A stretch of 64,000 bases of DNA from Tepidicaulis sp002389665 (GCF_965222285.1 NZ_OZ244942.1:2542001-2606000), one strand, 5' to 3'; positions 26,379-34,510 are shown, counted from the first letter of the stretch. Numbers and translations are program-made. Notes: generated by a model from the sequence alone, not told the origin.

Positions 26379-27239
26379 ATGACCATTCGGCAAGCCACCC
26401 ATTGCCAGATCAAACAGGGCATCATGATCGCCGCTCTGATGCTGGCCCTGCCCGCAGGGATCAGCGCGGCCCTCGCCGCCGATGCGCCCACGCTCCCCGA
26501 AGACCCGGTTGCCAAGGGCCTGGCGATCGCAGAGGAGACGGACCGGCGCAATCAGGGGTTCGGCGACACCAAAGCCTCCATGAAGATGATCCTGGAAAAC
26601 GCTTATGGGGAAACCAGCGAGCGGGAGCTGCGCTCCATGACGCTGGAAAACGAAAAGGAAAATGAAGGCGACTGGACGTTGAACGTCTTCGACCGCCCGC
26701 GCGATGTGGACGGCACCGCTCTTCTGACCTATTCGAAAATTCTCGACCCGGACGATCAGTGGATGTACTTGCCGGCCGTGAAACGCGTCAAACGTATTTC
26801 CTCGGTCAACAAGTCCGGCCCCTTCATGGGCTCCGAATTCGCCTTTGAAGACTTCTCTTCGCAGGAAGTAGGCAAATATAGCTACAAGTGGATCCGCGAC
26901 GAAGCCTGCCCGGAACCTGTGGCCGACCGCACCTGCCACGTCACCGAGCGCTATCCGCTTTACGAGCATTCCGGCTATACGCGCCAGGTTGTGTGGACCG
27001 ACACGCAGGATTATCAGCCGCGCAAGATCGAGTTCTATGACCGCAAAGACAAGCTGCTGAAGACGCTCGCCCTGACCGAGTACAAGCTCTATCAGGACAA
27101 ATACTGGCGCGCCCATGACCTTTACATGGAAAACCATGTGACCGGTAAATCCACCCGTCTGACCTGGGAAGACTACGCCTTCAACACGGGCCTGACGGAA
27201 GACGACTTCAACACCAATTCGCTCAAACGCGCCCGTTAA
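26379..27239 (+). CDS. Outer-membrane lipoprotein-sorting (LolA-like) periplasmic protein
   Basis: The start is at the ATG at 26379, six bases after a perfect AAGGAGG, giving 286 residues. A signal peptide (about residues 1-33, ending SAALAA) leads into a LolA/LolB-like fold: SMTLENEKENEGDWTLN, GTALLTYSKILDPDDQWMYL, VKRISSVNKSGPFMGSEFAF and RKIEFYDRKDKLLKTLALTE. This family (often annotated outer membrane lipoprotein-sorting protein) usually accompanies MMPL/RND transporters. It is a plausible shuttle for the transporter's cargo. An in-frame open frame upstream is unrelated antisense or shadow coding. Confidence 0.9.
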   Translation: MTIRQATHCQIKQGIMIAALMLALPAGISAALAADAPTLPEDPVAKGLAIAEETDRRNQGFGDTKASMKMILENAYGETSERELRSMTLENEKENEGDWTLNVFDRPRDVDGTALLTYSKILDPDDQWMYLPAVKRVKRISSVNKSGPFMGSEFAFEDFSSQEVGKYSYKWIRDEACPEPVADRTCHVTERYPLYEHSGYTRQVVWTDTQDYQPRKIEFYDRKDKLLKTLALTEYKLYQDKYWRAHDLYMENHVTGKSTRLTWEDYAFNTGLTEDDFNTNSLKRAR

Positions 27240-27350
27240 ACGCGTTAACGGAGTGTGAGGCCTGCCGTGATAGAAACGCGCGGCAGGCCGGCGCCCGTCT
27301 CGTGTGAGGAGAAGGCGCCGCAAGACCGCATCTGGTTCCCGGGGGATAGA

Positions 27351-28574
27351 ATGGCAATCGGTACTGTCGCCAAAAAAACGGCCCGCGCTTCGCTCGCCGC
27401 CTTTTCACTTGCAGGCATGTTTGCCAGTGCGGCTCACGCAGCCGAGCTGGAAGTGACCGGCTACATCGAACCCGAGTTTCAGCTTTTCCCGCAAAGCCCG
27501 AGCGGCAGCGAGCAGCGGCGCGTCAACGCCTCCGTGGCCGCCGAAGTGACGTTCGAAAGCTTCTGGGACAATTCCAATCAGTGGATCGTCGTCAAACCCT
27601 TTGCCCGCTGGGACCGGCGCGACGGCAACCGCACCCATGCCGATCTGCGCGAAGCGAAATATGCGCGCGTCGTGGATAATTGGGAATTCCGCATAGGCAT
27701 GGACAAAGTGTTCTGGGGTGTGACGGAAGCCGTGCATCTCGTCGACATCATCAATCAGACCGATCTCGTTGAAAGCATCGACGGGGAAGAAAAACTCGGC
27801 CAGCCCATGATCATGGTCTCCTCCTTCTGGGATTTCGGCACGGTGACGGGCTATCTGCTGCCCTATTTCCGCGAGCGCACCTTCCCGAGCCTTTCGGGCC
27901 GGCCCGCCTTCGACATTCCGGTCGATGAAACGCAGACCCGCTATGAAAGCGGCGCCAAGCGCCAGCATCTCGACTTCGCGCTGCGCTATTCCAACACATT
28001 CGACATCTGGGATGTGGGGGTGAGCTATTTCCGCGGCACGAACCGCACGCCTATCCTCCAGCCCGGCCTCAATGCCGGCGGCGAGCCCGTGCTCATTCCC
28101 TTTTATGCGCAGCTCGACCGGGTGAGCACGGATATTCAGGCCACCTCCGGTGCCTGGCTTTATAAGTTCGAAGGCTTCTGGCAGGAACAGCTGGATGAAG
28201 GCAACCTGCAGGCAACGGGCGGGGTCGAATATACGCTTTACGGCATTTTCGACAGCCCCGCCGATCTCGGCCTTGTCGCCGAATATGTCTGGGACGACCG
28301 GGGCGCGAACCGGCAGAACAATTTTGCCAATGACGCCTTCCTCGCCTTCCGCTGGACGGCGAACGACGTCGCCTCCACCGCCATTCTGGCTGGCACCACC
28401 GTTGACCTCGACACCCAGGCGCTCGGCTTTTCCATCGAAGCGGAACGCCGTTTCGGCGCGGATTATTTCGTCACTTTGGAAGGGCGCTTCTTCGAAAATA
28501 TTCCCCGCTCCGATCCCGGCTATTCCTTCGAGGATGACGATCTCATTCAGCTGCGTATCGCCCGCTATTTCTAA
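27351..28574 (+). CDS. Outer-membrane beta-barrel protein of the transport cassette
   Basis: From the ATG at 27351, with GGGGGA upstream, this is a 407-residue protein. A signal peptide (about residues 1-31, ending SAAHAAE) precedes a mature chain with alternating polar and hydrophobic strands, aromatic ends and a C-terminal LIQLRIARYF, typical of outer-membrane barrels. It starts about 110 bases after the LolA-like gene and is probably co-transcribed. The conserved order RND, LolA-like, barrel suggests the barrel is the outer-membrane end of the system. The exact porin family is not recognised. Confidence 0.85.
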   Translation: MAIGTVAKKTARASLAAFSLAGMFASAAHAAELEVTGYIEPEFQLFPQSPSGSEQRRVNASVAAEVTFESFWDNSNQWIVVKPFARWDRRDGNRTHADLREAKYARVVDNWEFRIGMDKVFWGVTEAVHLVDIINQTDLVESIDGEEKLGQPMIMVSSFWDFGTVTGYLLPYFRERTFPSLSGRPAFDIPVDETQTRYESGAKRQHLDFALRYSNTFDIWDVGVSYFRGTNRTPILQPGLNAGGEPVLIPFYAQLDRVSTDIQATSGAWLYKFEGFWQEQLDEGNLQATGGVEYTLYGIFDSPADLGLVAEYVWDDRGANRQNNFANDAFLAFRWTANDVASTAILAGTTVDLDTQALGFSIEAERRFGADYFVTLEGRFFENIPRSDPGYSFEDDDLIQLRIARYF

Positions 28575-28675
28575 AGATCCCCCGCCAGATACGGAGTGAG
28601 GCACGCGCGCCACTGCGCCATGAGTCCTTCAAGAAGCCGGGCCGCCGCCCGGCAGAAGATAAGGACACATGGACC

Positions 28676-29455
28676 ATGCATTCACTTACCGGCAGAACCA
28701 TCATCATTACCGGCGCAAGCTCGGGCATCGGCGCGGCAGCGGCAAAGCGCTTTGCCCGCGAGGGCGTGCAGCTTGTCCTCTCTTCCCGCCGGGAAGAACC
28801 GCTTGCCGAACTGACGCGCGCAATTGAAGCAGGCGGCGGCACGGCACGCTACCTGCCCGGCGATGTAAGCGATGAGGCTTGCGCCGCGCAGCTCGTTGCC
28901 TTTGCCTGCCGGGCATTCGGCGGGCTGGACGGCGCCTTCAATAATGCCGGCACACTCGGCACGCTCGGCCCCGTCACCGACCTCTCGCTCGCCGATTGGA
29001 ACGAGGCACTAAGCGTCAATCTGACGGGCGCCTTCCTGGCCGCCAAACACCAGATTCCGGCGCTTCTCGAAAGCGGCAAAGAAGGTGGCACGGGCGGCTC
29101 ACTGCTCTTTACTTCGTCCTTTGTGGGCAACACCACAGGCATGCCGGGCACCGCCGCTTATGCCGCTGCCAAAGCGGGGATTGCCGGACTGACACGCTCG
29201 CTCGCCGCCGAATACGGGCCGCAGGGCCTGCGCGTCAACGCCCTGCTGCCGGGCGGCACCGACACGCCCATGGCCCGCGTGATGAACGATACGGAAGAAG
29301 CGATCGATTTTGTGAGAGGCCTGCACGGGCTCAAACGCATCGCGCAGCCCGAAGAAATCGCCGAGGCCGCGCTTTTTCTTCTCTCCCCCGCTTCAAGCTT
29401 TGTAACGGGGACGGCGATGCTGGCCGATGGCGGCGTTTCCATTCAGCGCACATAA
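28676..29455 (+). CDS. Short-chain dehydrogenase/reductase
   Basis: This 259-residue classical SDR has the cofactor motif TGASSGIGAAAAKRF (TGxxxGxG), the NNAG motif in FNNAGTLG, catalytic Ser in FTSSFVG, YAAAKAGIAG (YxxxK), and the C-terminal GTAMLADGG. Residues near the second strand (SSRREEP) favour NADP. It is cytoplasmic. The substrate is unknown. It follows the envelope cassette by 101 bases on the same strand and may belong to it functionally, but has its own AAGGA site. Confidence 0.92.
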   Translation: MHSLTGRTIIITGASSGIGAAAAKRFAREGVQLVLSSRREEPLAELTRAIEAGGGTARYLPGDVSDEACAAQLVAFACRAFGGLDGAFNNAGTLGTLGPVTDLSLADWNEALSVNLTGAFLAAKHQIPALLESGKEGGTGGSLLFTSSFVGNTTGMPGTAAYAAAKAGIAGLTRSLAAEYGPQGLRVNALLPGGTDTPMARVMNDTEEAIDFVRGLHGLKRIAQPEEIAEAALFLLSPASSFVTGTAMLADGGVSIQRT

Positions 29456-29467
29456 GAGGCCATAAGA

Positions 29468-29500
29468 AAAAGCCGGGAAGCGTTGCAGCTTCCCGGCTTT
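29468..29500 (-). terminator. Rho-independent terminator of bfr, probably bidirectional
   Basis: AAAGCCGGGAAGC and GCTTCCCGGCTTT form a 13-base stem with a six-base loop. On the minus strand, just beyond bfr, it is followed by TTTTTC. On the plus strand it follows the SDR stop by 13 bases with a short T run. Confidence 0.85.
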
Positions 29501-29523
29501 CAGGCCATGTCAGTAGGCGGCGC

Positions 29524-30000
29524 TTACTCGCCGGATTTCATCTGCGATTGCAGGTAATTCTGCTCGCCCACTTTCTCCAAGAGGCTGAGCTGGGTTTCCA
29601 GCCAGTCGATATGCTCTTCTTCGGAATCGAGCAGATCCACGAACAGCTCCCGCGTCACATAATCACGCACGGATTCGCAGTAGGTCGCCGCGTCCTTATA
29701 GAGCGGGTGGGCCCGCATTTCGCTTTTCAGGTCGCATTCCAAGATCTCTTTGACGTTCTCACCGATCATCAGCCGGTCGAGATCCTGAAGATTGGGCAAG
29801 CCTTCAAGGAAAAGAATCCTTTTAATCAGCTTGTCCGCATGTTTCATCTCGTCGATGGATTCTTCATAGACCTTGTCGCCAAGCTCATCGAGCCCCCAGT
29901 CATGCAGCATCCGGGCATGGAGGAAGTACTGATTGACGGCGGTCAGCTCCTGCTTGAGCGCGAGATTGAGATATTCAATGACCTTCGCATCGCCTTTCAT
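29524..30000 (-). CDS. bfr: Bacterioferritin
   Basis: This 158-residue protein has all the ferroxidase ligands of bacterioferritin: Glu18, Glu51, His54, Glu94, Glu127 and His130. Met52 matches the residue that binds heme between two subunits. It assembles into a 24-mer that oxidises and stores iron in the cytoplasm. It is followed by a terminator and preceded, 109 bases upstream on the same strand, by bfd, its release partner. The pair is probably driven by one promoter with an iron-type operator. Confidence 0.97.
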   Translation of the reverse strand: MKGDAKVIEYLNLALKQELTAVNQYFLHARMLHDWGLDELGDKVYEESIDEMKHADKLIKRILFLEGLPNLQDLDRLMIGENVKEILECDLKSEMRAHPLYKDAATYCESVRDYVTRELFVDLLDSEEEHIDWLETQLSLLEKVGEQNYLQSQMKSGE

Positions 30001-30109
30001 CGGGGCCTCCTGTCACAGCGAATCTGAGAGGCACCCTATCACGGGCGGCGGCAGGCTTCCCGGAAAAAGGTCAACAATAAGAATGAGTTGCAGAGATTCC
30101 TGGAGGACC

Positions 30110-30307
30110 TCAATCCGCAGCGATAAGCAGCGAGGCGGCGGGGCGCGGCGTGCCCTCTTCCAGGACTTCGCGAGCAAAGCAGATGCATTTGCCGCAGCGC
30201 GGCCGGCAGCCAAGCGCGCGGTAGGCGGCGGAAACCGAGCCTCCCGCTTCCGGGGCGACCGATTTGACCTGGCGGACGGTCAAGGCGTTGCAGCTGCATA
30301 CATACAT
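30110..30307 (-). CDS. bfd: Bacterioferritin-associated ferredoxin
   Basis: The start is at the ATG at 30307, giving 65 residues (13 more codons upstream are possible but not needed). The [2Fe-2S] ligands fit MYVCSCNALT (CxC) and CRPRCGKCICF, the arrangement of BFD-like domains. BFD reduces bacterioferritin to release stored Fe. The promoter, TTGACA-N17-TACATA, lies upstream with a Fur-type palindrome in its spacer. Bfr follows on the same strand. Confidence 0.92.
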   Translation of the reverse strand: MYVCSCNALTVRQVKSVAPEAGGSVSAAYRALGCRPRCGKCICFAREVLEEGTPRPAASLLIAAD

Positions 30308-30350
30308 GGATCTCTCCTGACCCTTGCTCTTGCGAGCTAATCTCAAGACC

Positions 30351-30379
30351 TATGTAGCGATAATGCGAATGATTGTCAA
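30351..30379 (-). promoter_or_regulatory. bfd-bfr promoter with embedded Fur-type box
   Basis: On the minus strand TTGACA (30374-30379) and TACATA (30351-30356) are spaced by 17 bases, a near-ideal sigma70 promoter. The palindrome GATAATGCGAATGATTGTC (30359-30377) fills the spacer and matches the 19-base Fur consensus at 15 positions. An iron-dependent repressor bound there would block RNA polymerase. Confidence 0.75.
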
Positions 30380-30441
30380 ATGCTAGAATGTCGCAGCGGG
30401 CGGTCAATGCCCCCTGCCGTCTTGCTGCCCTCTCAGACCGC

Positions 30442-31074
30442 TCAATAAAGTTCGGTGCGGGTATTCTCGTCCAGGGCCTCGTCCACGGCCTTGGCGGGCA
30501 CGTCGAGCTTCATCTGGTCGCGGAAAATCTCGCCCGCCGTCGGGAAAGAGGAGCGCTCGATCTGCGTTTCCGCCTTCCAGAGCCCGGAGCGGGCCACCGC
30601 CTTGGCGCAGTGCAGATAAGCTTCTTTGACCTCCACCAGCATGACCGAGCGGGGCGGCTTGCCGTTCATCTCAAAGCGCTTCATCAGCGCCGGCTCGACG
30701 GAGAGCTTGGCCACACCGTTGATACGCAGCATCTCGTTGACGCCGGGCAGGAAGAACAGGAGCCCCACCGCCGGGTTGTGCAGAAGATTGGTCAGCGAAT
30801 CGAGCCGGTTGTTACCCGGCCGGTCGGGAATGGCGAGCGTCGTCTCATCGAGCACATGGACAAAGCCCGGCTCACCCCCACGCGGGGAGACATCGCCGAG
30901 CCCGTCGGCCCGCGAGGAGCCGAGACAGAAGAAAGGCGAGAGCTCGATGAAACGTTTGCAATGGGGATCGAGGCGGGCGAGCTCTTTGGCCACGGCGCCG
31001 TGGGAAGGCTCGGCATAAATCTCACGCAGCTTGCCTTCGTCCTGAATGACATGATCCGTCCCAGCCTTCGCCAT
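30442..31074 (-). CDS. Pyridoxamine 5'-phosphate oxidase family protein (MSMEG_1061-like)
   Basis: This 210-residue protein has the split-barrel FMN-binding fold of the PPOX family (FVHVLDETTLAIPDRPGNNR, SLTNLLHNPAVGLLFFLPGV, LRINGVAKL), close to the MSMEG_1061-type branch. It is likely a cytoplasmic flavin or heme-related oxidoreductase. It reads from GGGAGG before the ATG, with an iron-type palindrome just upstream. The reaction is unknown; the operator suggests an iron-limitation role. Confidence 0.88.
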   Translation of the reverse strand: MAKAGTDHVIQDEGKLREIYAEPSHGAVAKELARLDPHCKRFIELSPFFCLGSSRADGLGDVSPRGGEPGFVHVLDETTLAIPDRPGNNRLDSLTNLLHNPAVGLLFFLPGVNEMLRINGVAKLSVEPALMKRFEMNGKPPRSVMLVEVKEAYLHCAKAVARSGLWKAETQIERSSFPTAGEIFRDQMKLDVPAKAVDEALDENTRTELY

Positions 31075-31085
31075 TACCGCCTCCC

Positions 31086-31102
31086 TTGAGAATTATTCTC
31101 AA
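31086..31102 (-). promoter_or_regulatory. Iron-type palindrome upstream of the PPOX gene
   Basis: TTGAGAATTATTCTCAA is a perfect palindrome around one central base. It fits both a 7-1-7 Fur box and the RirA iron box TGA-N9-TCA. It lies 11 bases upstream of the PPOX start codon, close enough to block transcription or initiation. The responsible regulator cannot be named from this window. Confidence 0.75.
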
Positions 31103-31115
31103 GTCTTAAGAGAAA

Positions 31116-31147
31116 GCCCCCGCTGCCGCAAGTTGGACAGCGGGGGC
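31116..31147 (-). terminator. Rho-independent terminator of the carboxymuconolactone decarboxylase-like gene
   Basis: GCCCCCGCTG and CAGCGGGGGC form a ten-base stem with a 12-base loop. On the minus strand TTTCTCTT follows. It lies 112 bases beyond the 31260 stop. Confidence 0.65.
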
Positions 31148-31259
31148 CAAAGCCGCTCACCTGACCGCTCCTGCCAAACCAATCACCCCGCTCACATGCT
31201 TTGGCCCATCGGCCGGATAAACCAAAGGGCGGGCAAGACAGGCGCGGATCAGGCGGCGG

Positions 31260-31727
31260 TCAACTTGCCAGCGCCAGCGGCGCATCGGCGCTCAAATGCC
31301 GCCCATGCGCCCCCACCGCCAGCCGGTTCCAGGCATTGATCATGACGATGGAGAAATTGAGCGCCCGGATTTCCTCCGCGTTGAAATGCTTTTCAAGCGC
31401 AGCAAAAGCGCTGTCGAGCTCGCGGGTTTGCGGCAGATGCGTGAGGAGCTCCGCCCAATTCAGCGCGGCGCGCTCGGCCGGGGTGAAATCCTCCACCTCC
31501 CGCCAGACGGCAAGATGGTCGAGCCGCTGCTGGGTTTCATTGTCGCCGCGCGCTTCTTTCAAATGCATGGTCACGCAATAAGCGCAGCCATTGATCTGCG
31601 AGACGCGCAGCTTGATCAAATGCCGAAGCTGAGCATCGAGCGGCGAGGCCGCCAGCGCTTCTTCGGTTTTGACCATGCCTTGCACATAATTCAGTTCACC
31701 TTTGTAAGGATCATATCTCTGGGTCAT
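31260..31727 (-). CDS. Carboxymuconolactone decarboxylase/AhpD family protein
   Basis: This 155-residue protein has the AhpD-like core: KLRVSQINGCAYCVTMHLKEA with Cys48, Cys51 and His55, the redox-active CxxC and its base. In AhpD the pair reduces a peroxiredoxin; other family members act as decarboxylases or general peroxidases. It is cytoplasmic. It lies near the iron genes but has its own terminator, and its start lies at the edge of the spacer with a candidate sRNA on the other strand. Confidence 0.9.
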   Translation of the reverse strand: MTQRYDPYKGELNYVQGMVKTEEALAASPLDAQLRHLIKLRVSQINGCAYCVTMHLKEARGDNETQQRLDHLAVWREVEDFTPAERAALNWAELLTHLPQTRELDSAFAALEKHFNAEEIRALNFSIVMINAWNRLAVGAHGRHLSADAPLALAS

Positions 31728-31854
31728 GCCGGGTATCTCTCATCCTTGGTTGTACCAAACCTTCAAGAGCACTGACGGGCGGGAGGGCGCGGCTGTGACA
31801 GAATGCGCTAGCACATATGTACGAATTGAGCCTCCGGGCGCCCGCTTTCTAGTT

Positions 31855-31943
31855 TCAACAGGCATTCTGCGGCTGGGATAGGTCCCCAGCCTGTTCAGGC
31901 CGCAGGGCAAAAGCCGGGCATCCGTTCCGGCTTTTGCTTTTTT
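31855..31943 (+). ncRNA. Candidate small RNA with intrinsic terminator
   Basis: The 287-base gap before the GNAT gene ends its structured part with GCAAAAGCCGG/CCGGCTTTTGC (31907-31937) and TTTTTT, a strong terminator. No gene reads into it on the plus strand. Just upstream, CTGCGGC (31867-31873) pairs with GCCGCAG (31899-31905), enclosing a TGGG/CCCA hairpin and a short CCT/AGG arm. A possible promoter is TTGAGC (31827) with a weak -10 near TAGTTT. It matches no RNA family I know. Confidence 0.5.
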
Positions 31944-32014
31944 GCCCGCCCCGGCGCCGAAAAGATTTGAAACCCCGCCCACGCTCCCCATTTCTTTTCA
32001 AAACGGGGAGTGAG

Positions 32015-32497
32015 ATGCGGATAAGAAAAGCCGAAACGGCGGACAAGGCAGCCATCTGGAAAATTCTCGAACCCATGATCCGGGAGGGCGAAACCTTTCC
32101 CCTGCCCCGGAACATGACCGAGTGGGAAGCACTGGAATATTGGTTCGGCAAAGGCGCTTCGGTTTTCGTCGCCGAGGAAGCGGGAAACATTCTCGGCACC
32201 TATCACCTCACGCCCAACCAGCCGGGTGGTGGCAGTCATGTCGCCAATGGCGGCTATGTGACGGCGCCTGAGGCGCGCGGGCGCGGCATTGCCCGGGCCA
32301 TGTGCCTGCATTCTTTCGATATGGCCAAGACGCTCGGCTACCGCGCCATGCAATATAATCTCGTGGTGAGCACGAACGAGGCCGCCGTTCATCTCTGGCA
32401 GGATTGCGGCATGAAACTAATCGGCCGGTTGCCCGGCGCTTTTCATCACCCTGAGAAAGGCGATGTGGACGCGCTCGTCATGTACCGCACGCTCTAA
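32015..32497 (+). CDS. GNAT family N-acetyltransferase
   Basis: From the ATG at 32015 this is a 160-residue protein. It has the acetyl-CoA-binding motif A in APEARGRGIARAMCLHSFDMA (RGxGxA) and motif B in YRAMQYNLVVSTNEAAVHLWQ. Its size suits a single-domain acetyltransferase. Candidate substrates include an amino acid or antibiotic amine, none indicated here. A clear terminator-like hairpin lies just past its stop. Confidence 0.9.
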   Translation: MRIRKAETADKAAIWKILEPMIREGETFPLPRNMTEWEALEYWFGKGASVFVAEEAGNILGTYHLTPNQPGGGSHVANGGYVTAPEARGRGIARAMCLHSFDMAKTLGYRAMQYNLVVSTNEAAVHLWQDCGMKLIGRLPGAFHHPEKGDVDALVMYRTL

Positions 32498-32500
32498 ATG

Positions 32501-32523
32501 AAAAAGGGAGCCGAAGCTCCCTT
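32501..32523 (-). terminator. Rho-independent terminator between convergent genes
   Basis: AAGGGAGC and GCTCCCTT pair around CGAA. On the minus strand TTTTT follows, terminating the oxidoreductase gene. Confidence 0.8.
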
Positions 32524-32547
32524 CCCCCTGCCGTGATCTTGCAGCAC

Positions 32548-33720
32548 TCAGGCGGCGCGTTGCAGATCCGCCTTTTTTACCTTCGGCCACATATAAAGCG
32601 GCAGTTTGAGGCGGCGTTCATAAGCAATCGAGCGCCAGGTGAATTTACAGATGAATTCCTTATGACGCGCACCGGCCTTGCCGGTTTTGATCTTGCCGTT
32701 CGCGCGGTCGAACTTGTCCACATACTGAATAATGCCGTCCTTGCGCCCGAGGCTGATGCAGCGGAAAAGATAGGCGGCATTATGCGGCTTTGGCGCGCGG
32801 CCCTTGACGAGGCGGGCAACATTCTCCGCCGCCTGAATACCCATCGGCATCGCCATGGCGCAGGACGCCCGGTAAGGCTCGCCGTCCATACCCGCCACCG
32901 CCGAGGCATCGCCCGCCGCCAGAATTTCAGGATGAGAAAGCGCCTGCAGCGCCTCATTGGTGCGCACGCGCCCAGCCTCATCGACGGCAAGGCCGCTGCG
33001 CCGGGCAAGATCCGGCACAGCGAAACCCGCACACCAAAGCAGCGTGTCAAACCCGTGCCGAGCGCCGTTGCCAAGCACCAGCTCCTTGCCTTCCACCGCG
33101 CTGACCCGCGCGCCTTCATGCAGCTCGATGCCGAGCCGGTCGAAGGTTTTCAGCACATAGTCGCGCCCAGGCGCGGAGAAACCGGGATCGAGCAGCGGCG
33201 TTAAAAGAGAGACCTTGGCGCCTTTCACCCGTTCGGCAAATTCCGTCGCCGCCTCGATCGCGGTGAGCCCGCCGCCGACGATGGCGATGCGGCCCGGTTT
33301 CGATTTCAGCTTCTCGCGCAGCCGTTCGGCAGAAGGCAGGTCCGCCAAACTGTCGGCGGCCCCTTCCAGCCCCGGCACCTGATCGTGCGGGATATAACTG
33401 CCAAGCGCATAGATCAGATAATCGTAAGAGAGCCGCTCCGGCGCGCCCTCGCCCGAGAGCAGAAGCTCGCGCGCATCGGCGCGGATTTCCTCCGCCCGTG
33501 CCTGCACGAAAGAGATGCCGGACTTTGCAAGAAACGGCGCATAATAATGCTGCTTGAGCCTGTCGCCCGCCGCCACCTGATGCAGGCGAATGCGCTCGAC
33601 GAAATGCGGCTTCTCATCGATCAATGTCAGCTTGATAGGCAATTTCTTTTGCGCCAGCCGCACCGCCGCCATGAGCCCGGCATAGCCGCCGCCCAAAATC
33701 ACTACATGCTTCTCGCTCAT
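32548..33720 (-). CDS. NAD(P)/FAD-dependent oxidoreductase, NDH-2-like
   Basis: The start is at the ATG at 33720, giving 390 residues. It has the FAD motif VVILGGGYAGLMAAVRLAQ, a second Rossmann GRIAIVGGGLTAIEAATEF for NAD(P)H, and LAAGDASAV before the C-terminus. This layout fits type II NADH:quinone oxidoreductases and related pyridine-nucleotide disulfide reductases without a redox-active CxxxxC. It is probably a peripheral membrane or cytoplasmic enzyme. The acceptor is unknown. No operon partner is visible. Confidence 0.9.
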   Translation of the reverse strand: MSEKHVVILGGGYAGLMAAVRLAQKKLPIKLTLIDEKPHFVERIRLHQVAAGDRLKQHYYAPFLAKSGISFVQARAEEIRADARELLLSGEGAPERLSYDYLIYALGSYIPHDQVPGLEGAADSLADLPSAERLREKLKSKPGRIAIVGGGLTAIEAATEFAERVKGAKVSLLTPLLDPGFSAPGRDYVLKTFDRLGIELHEGARVSAVEGKELVLGNGARHGFDTLLWCAGFAVPDLARRSGLAVDEAGRVRTNEALQALSHPEILAAGDASAVAGMDGEPYRASCAMAMPMGIQAAENVARLVKGRAPKPHNAAYLFRCISLGRKDGIIQYVDKFDRANGKIKTGKAGARHKEFICKFTWRSIAYERRLKLPLYMWPKVKKADLQRAA

Positions 33721-33895
33721 CACCGTCTCCTGATCCCCGTTCCGCAAAACGCGCGTTCACCGGCGGGCGCATTGCCCGCTCCGCCCTTCAAGACGAAGCG
33801 GCGGGCAAGTTTGTGACAGGAGAGTTGGAAGCAGCGCAGAAGGCGCTGCGCCTCACGCAATGGTGATGGCAAAGAGATACGCGAGGGGAGAAAAA

Positions 33896-33970
33896 TGGTG
33901 GGCGTGACTGGGATTGAACCAGTGACCCCTACGATGTCAACGTAGTGCTCTCCCGCTGAGCTACACGCCC
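33896..33970 (-). tRNA. tRNA-Val, anticodon GAC
   Basis: Read on the minus strand this is GGGCGTG...CACGCCC with a 7-base acceptor stem, D-arm AGCTCAGCGGGAGAGC, anticodon stem CTACG/CGTAG around TTGACAT (anticodon GAC), T-arm with GGTTCAATCC, and an encoded CCA end. It is 75 bases including CCA. There are no signs of an integrated element using it as an attachment site. Confidence 0.97.
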
Positions 33971-34147
33971 ACTTGGTCCGGCGGCGGGATGGACCCCGAA
34001 AGGTCCGGGCCGGAGCGCAGGATATATCGAGATTAGACGGCTCTGGCAAGTCTTCCGGCAGGCGGAAGCGGCGCAAAAATGCGCTTTTTCGAGCAAAAGT
34101 CCGGCAAAACCGGAAGGAAGGCGGCAAGCGGCCTTTAGACGGCAGCC

Positions 34148-34510
34148 TTAAGCGGCGGCCATCAGCCGGTCGACCTCATTGACGAGATCGCGCAGATGGA
34201 AGGGCTTGGAGAGCACCTTGGCGTCTTTCGGCGTTTCCCGCTCGCCGGAAAGGGCGACGGCGGCAAAGCCCGTGATGAACATGATCTTCATGGTGGGGTC
34301 GAGCTCGGCGGCCCGGCGGGCAAGCTCGATGCCGTCCATTTCCGGCATCACGATATCGGTCAGCAGCAGATCGAAAATATCGTTCTGCAGCTTGTGGTAG
34401 GCGTGATCGCCCTGCCCATAAGAGACGACTTCATGACCGGCCTTCTCAAGCGCTTTGGCGAGAAAGCGGCGCATCGATTCATCGTCTTCTGCCAAAAGGA
34501 TACGTGCCAT
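34148..34510 (-). CDS. cpdR: CpdR-type single-domain response regulator
   Basis: From the ATG at 34510 this is a 120-residue receiver-only protein. Acidic residues AEDDESM, phosphoacceptor Asp52 (LLTDIVMP), Thr80 (FITGFAA) and Lys102 (LSKPFHLRDLV) are intact. The sequence closely matches CpdR, the protein that in Caulobacter switches ClpXP to degrade CtrA and other targets when unphosphorylated. The divergent N-formylglutamate amidohydrolase neighbour is a known synteny of alphaproteobacterial cpdR. A longer frame upstream is disordered and is not used. Confidence 0.92.
   Translation of the reverse strand: MARILLAEDDESMRRFLAKALEKAGHEVVSYGQGDHAYHKLQNDIFDLLLTDIVMPEMDGIELARRAAELDPTMKIMFITGFAAVALSGERETPKDAKVLSKPFHLRDLVNEVDRLMAAA

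Noticed and set aside
33896..33970. Possible attachment site of an integrated element at tRNA-Val
   Set aside because: No integrase, repeat of the tRNA end or foreign-looking gene block is beside it.
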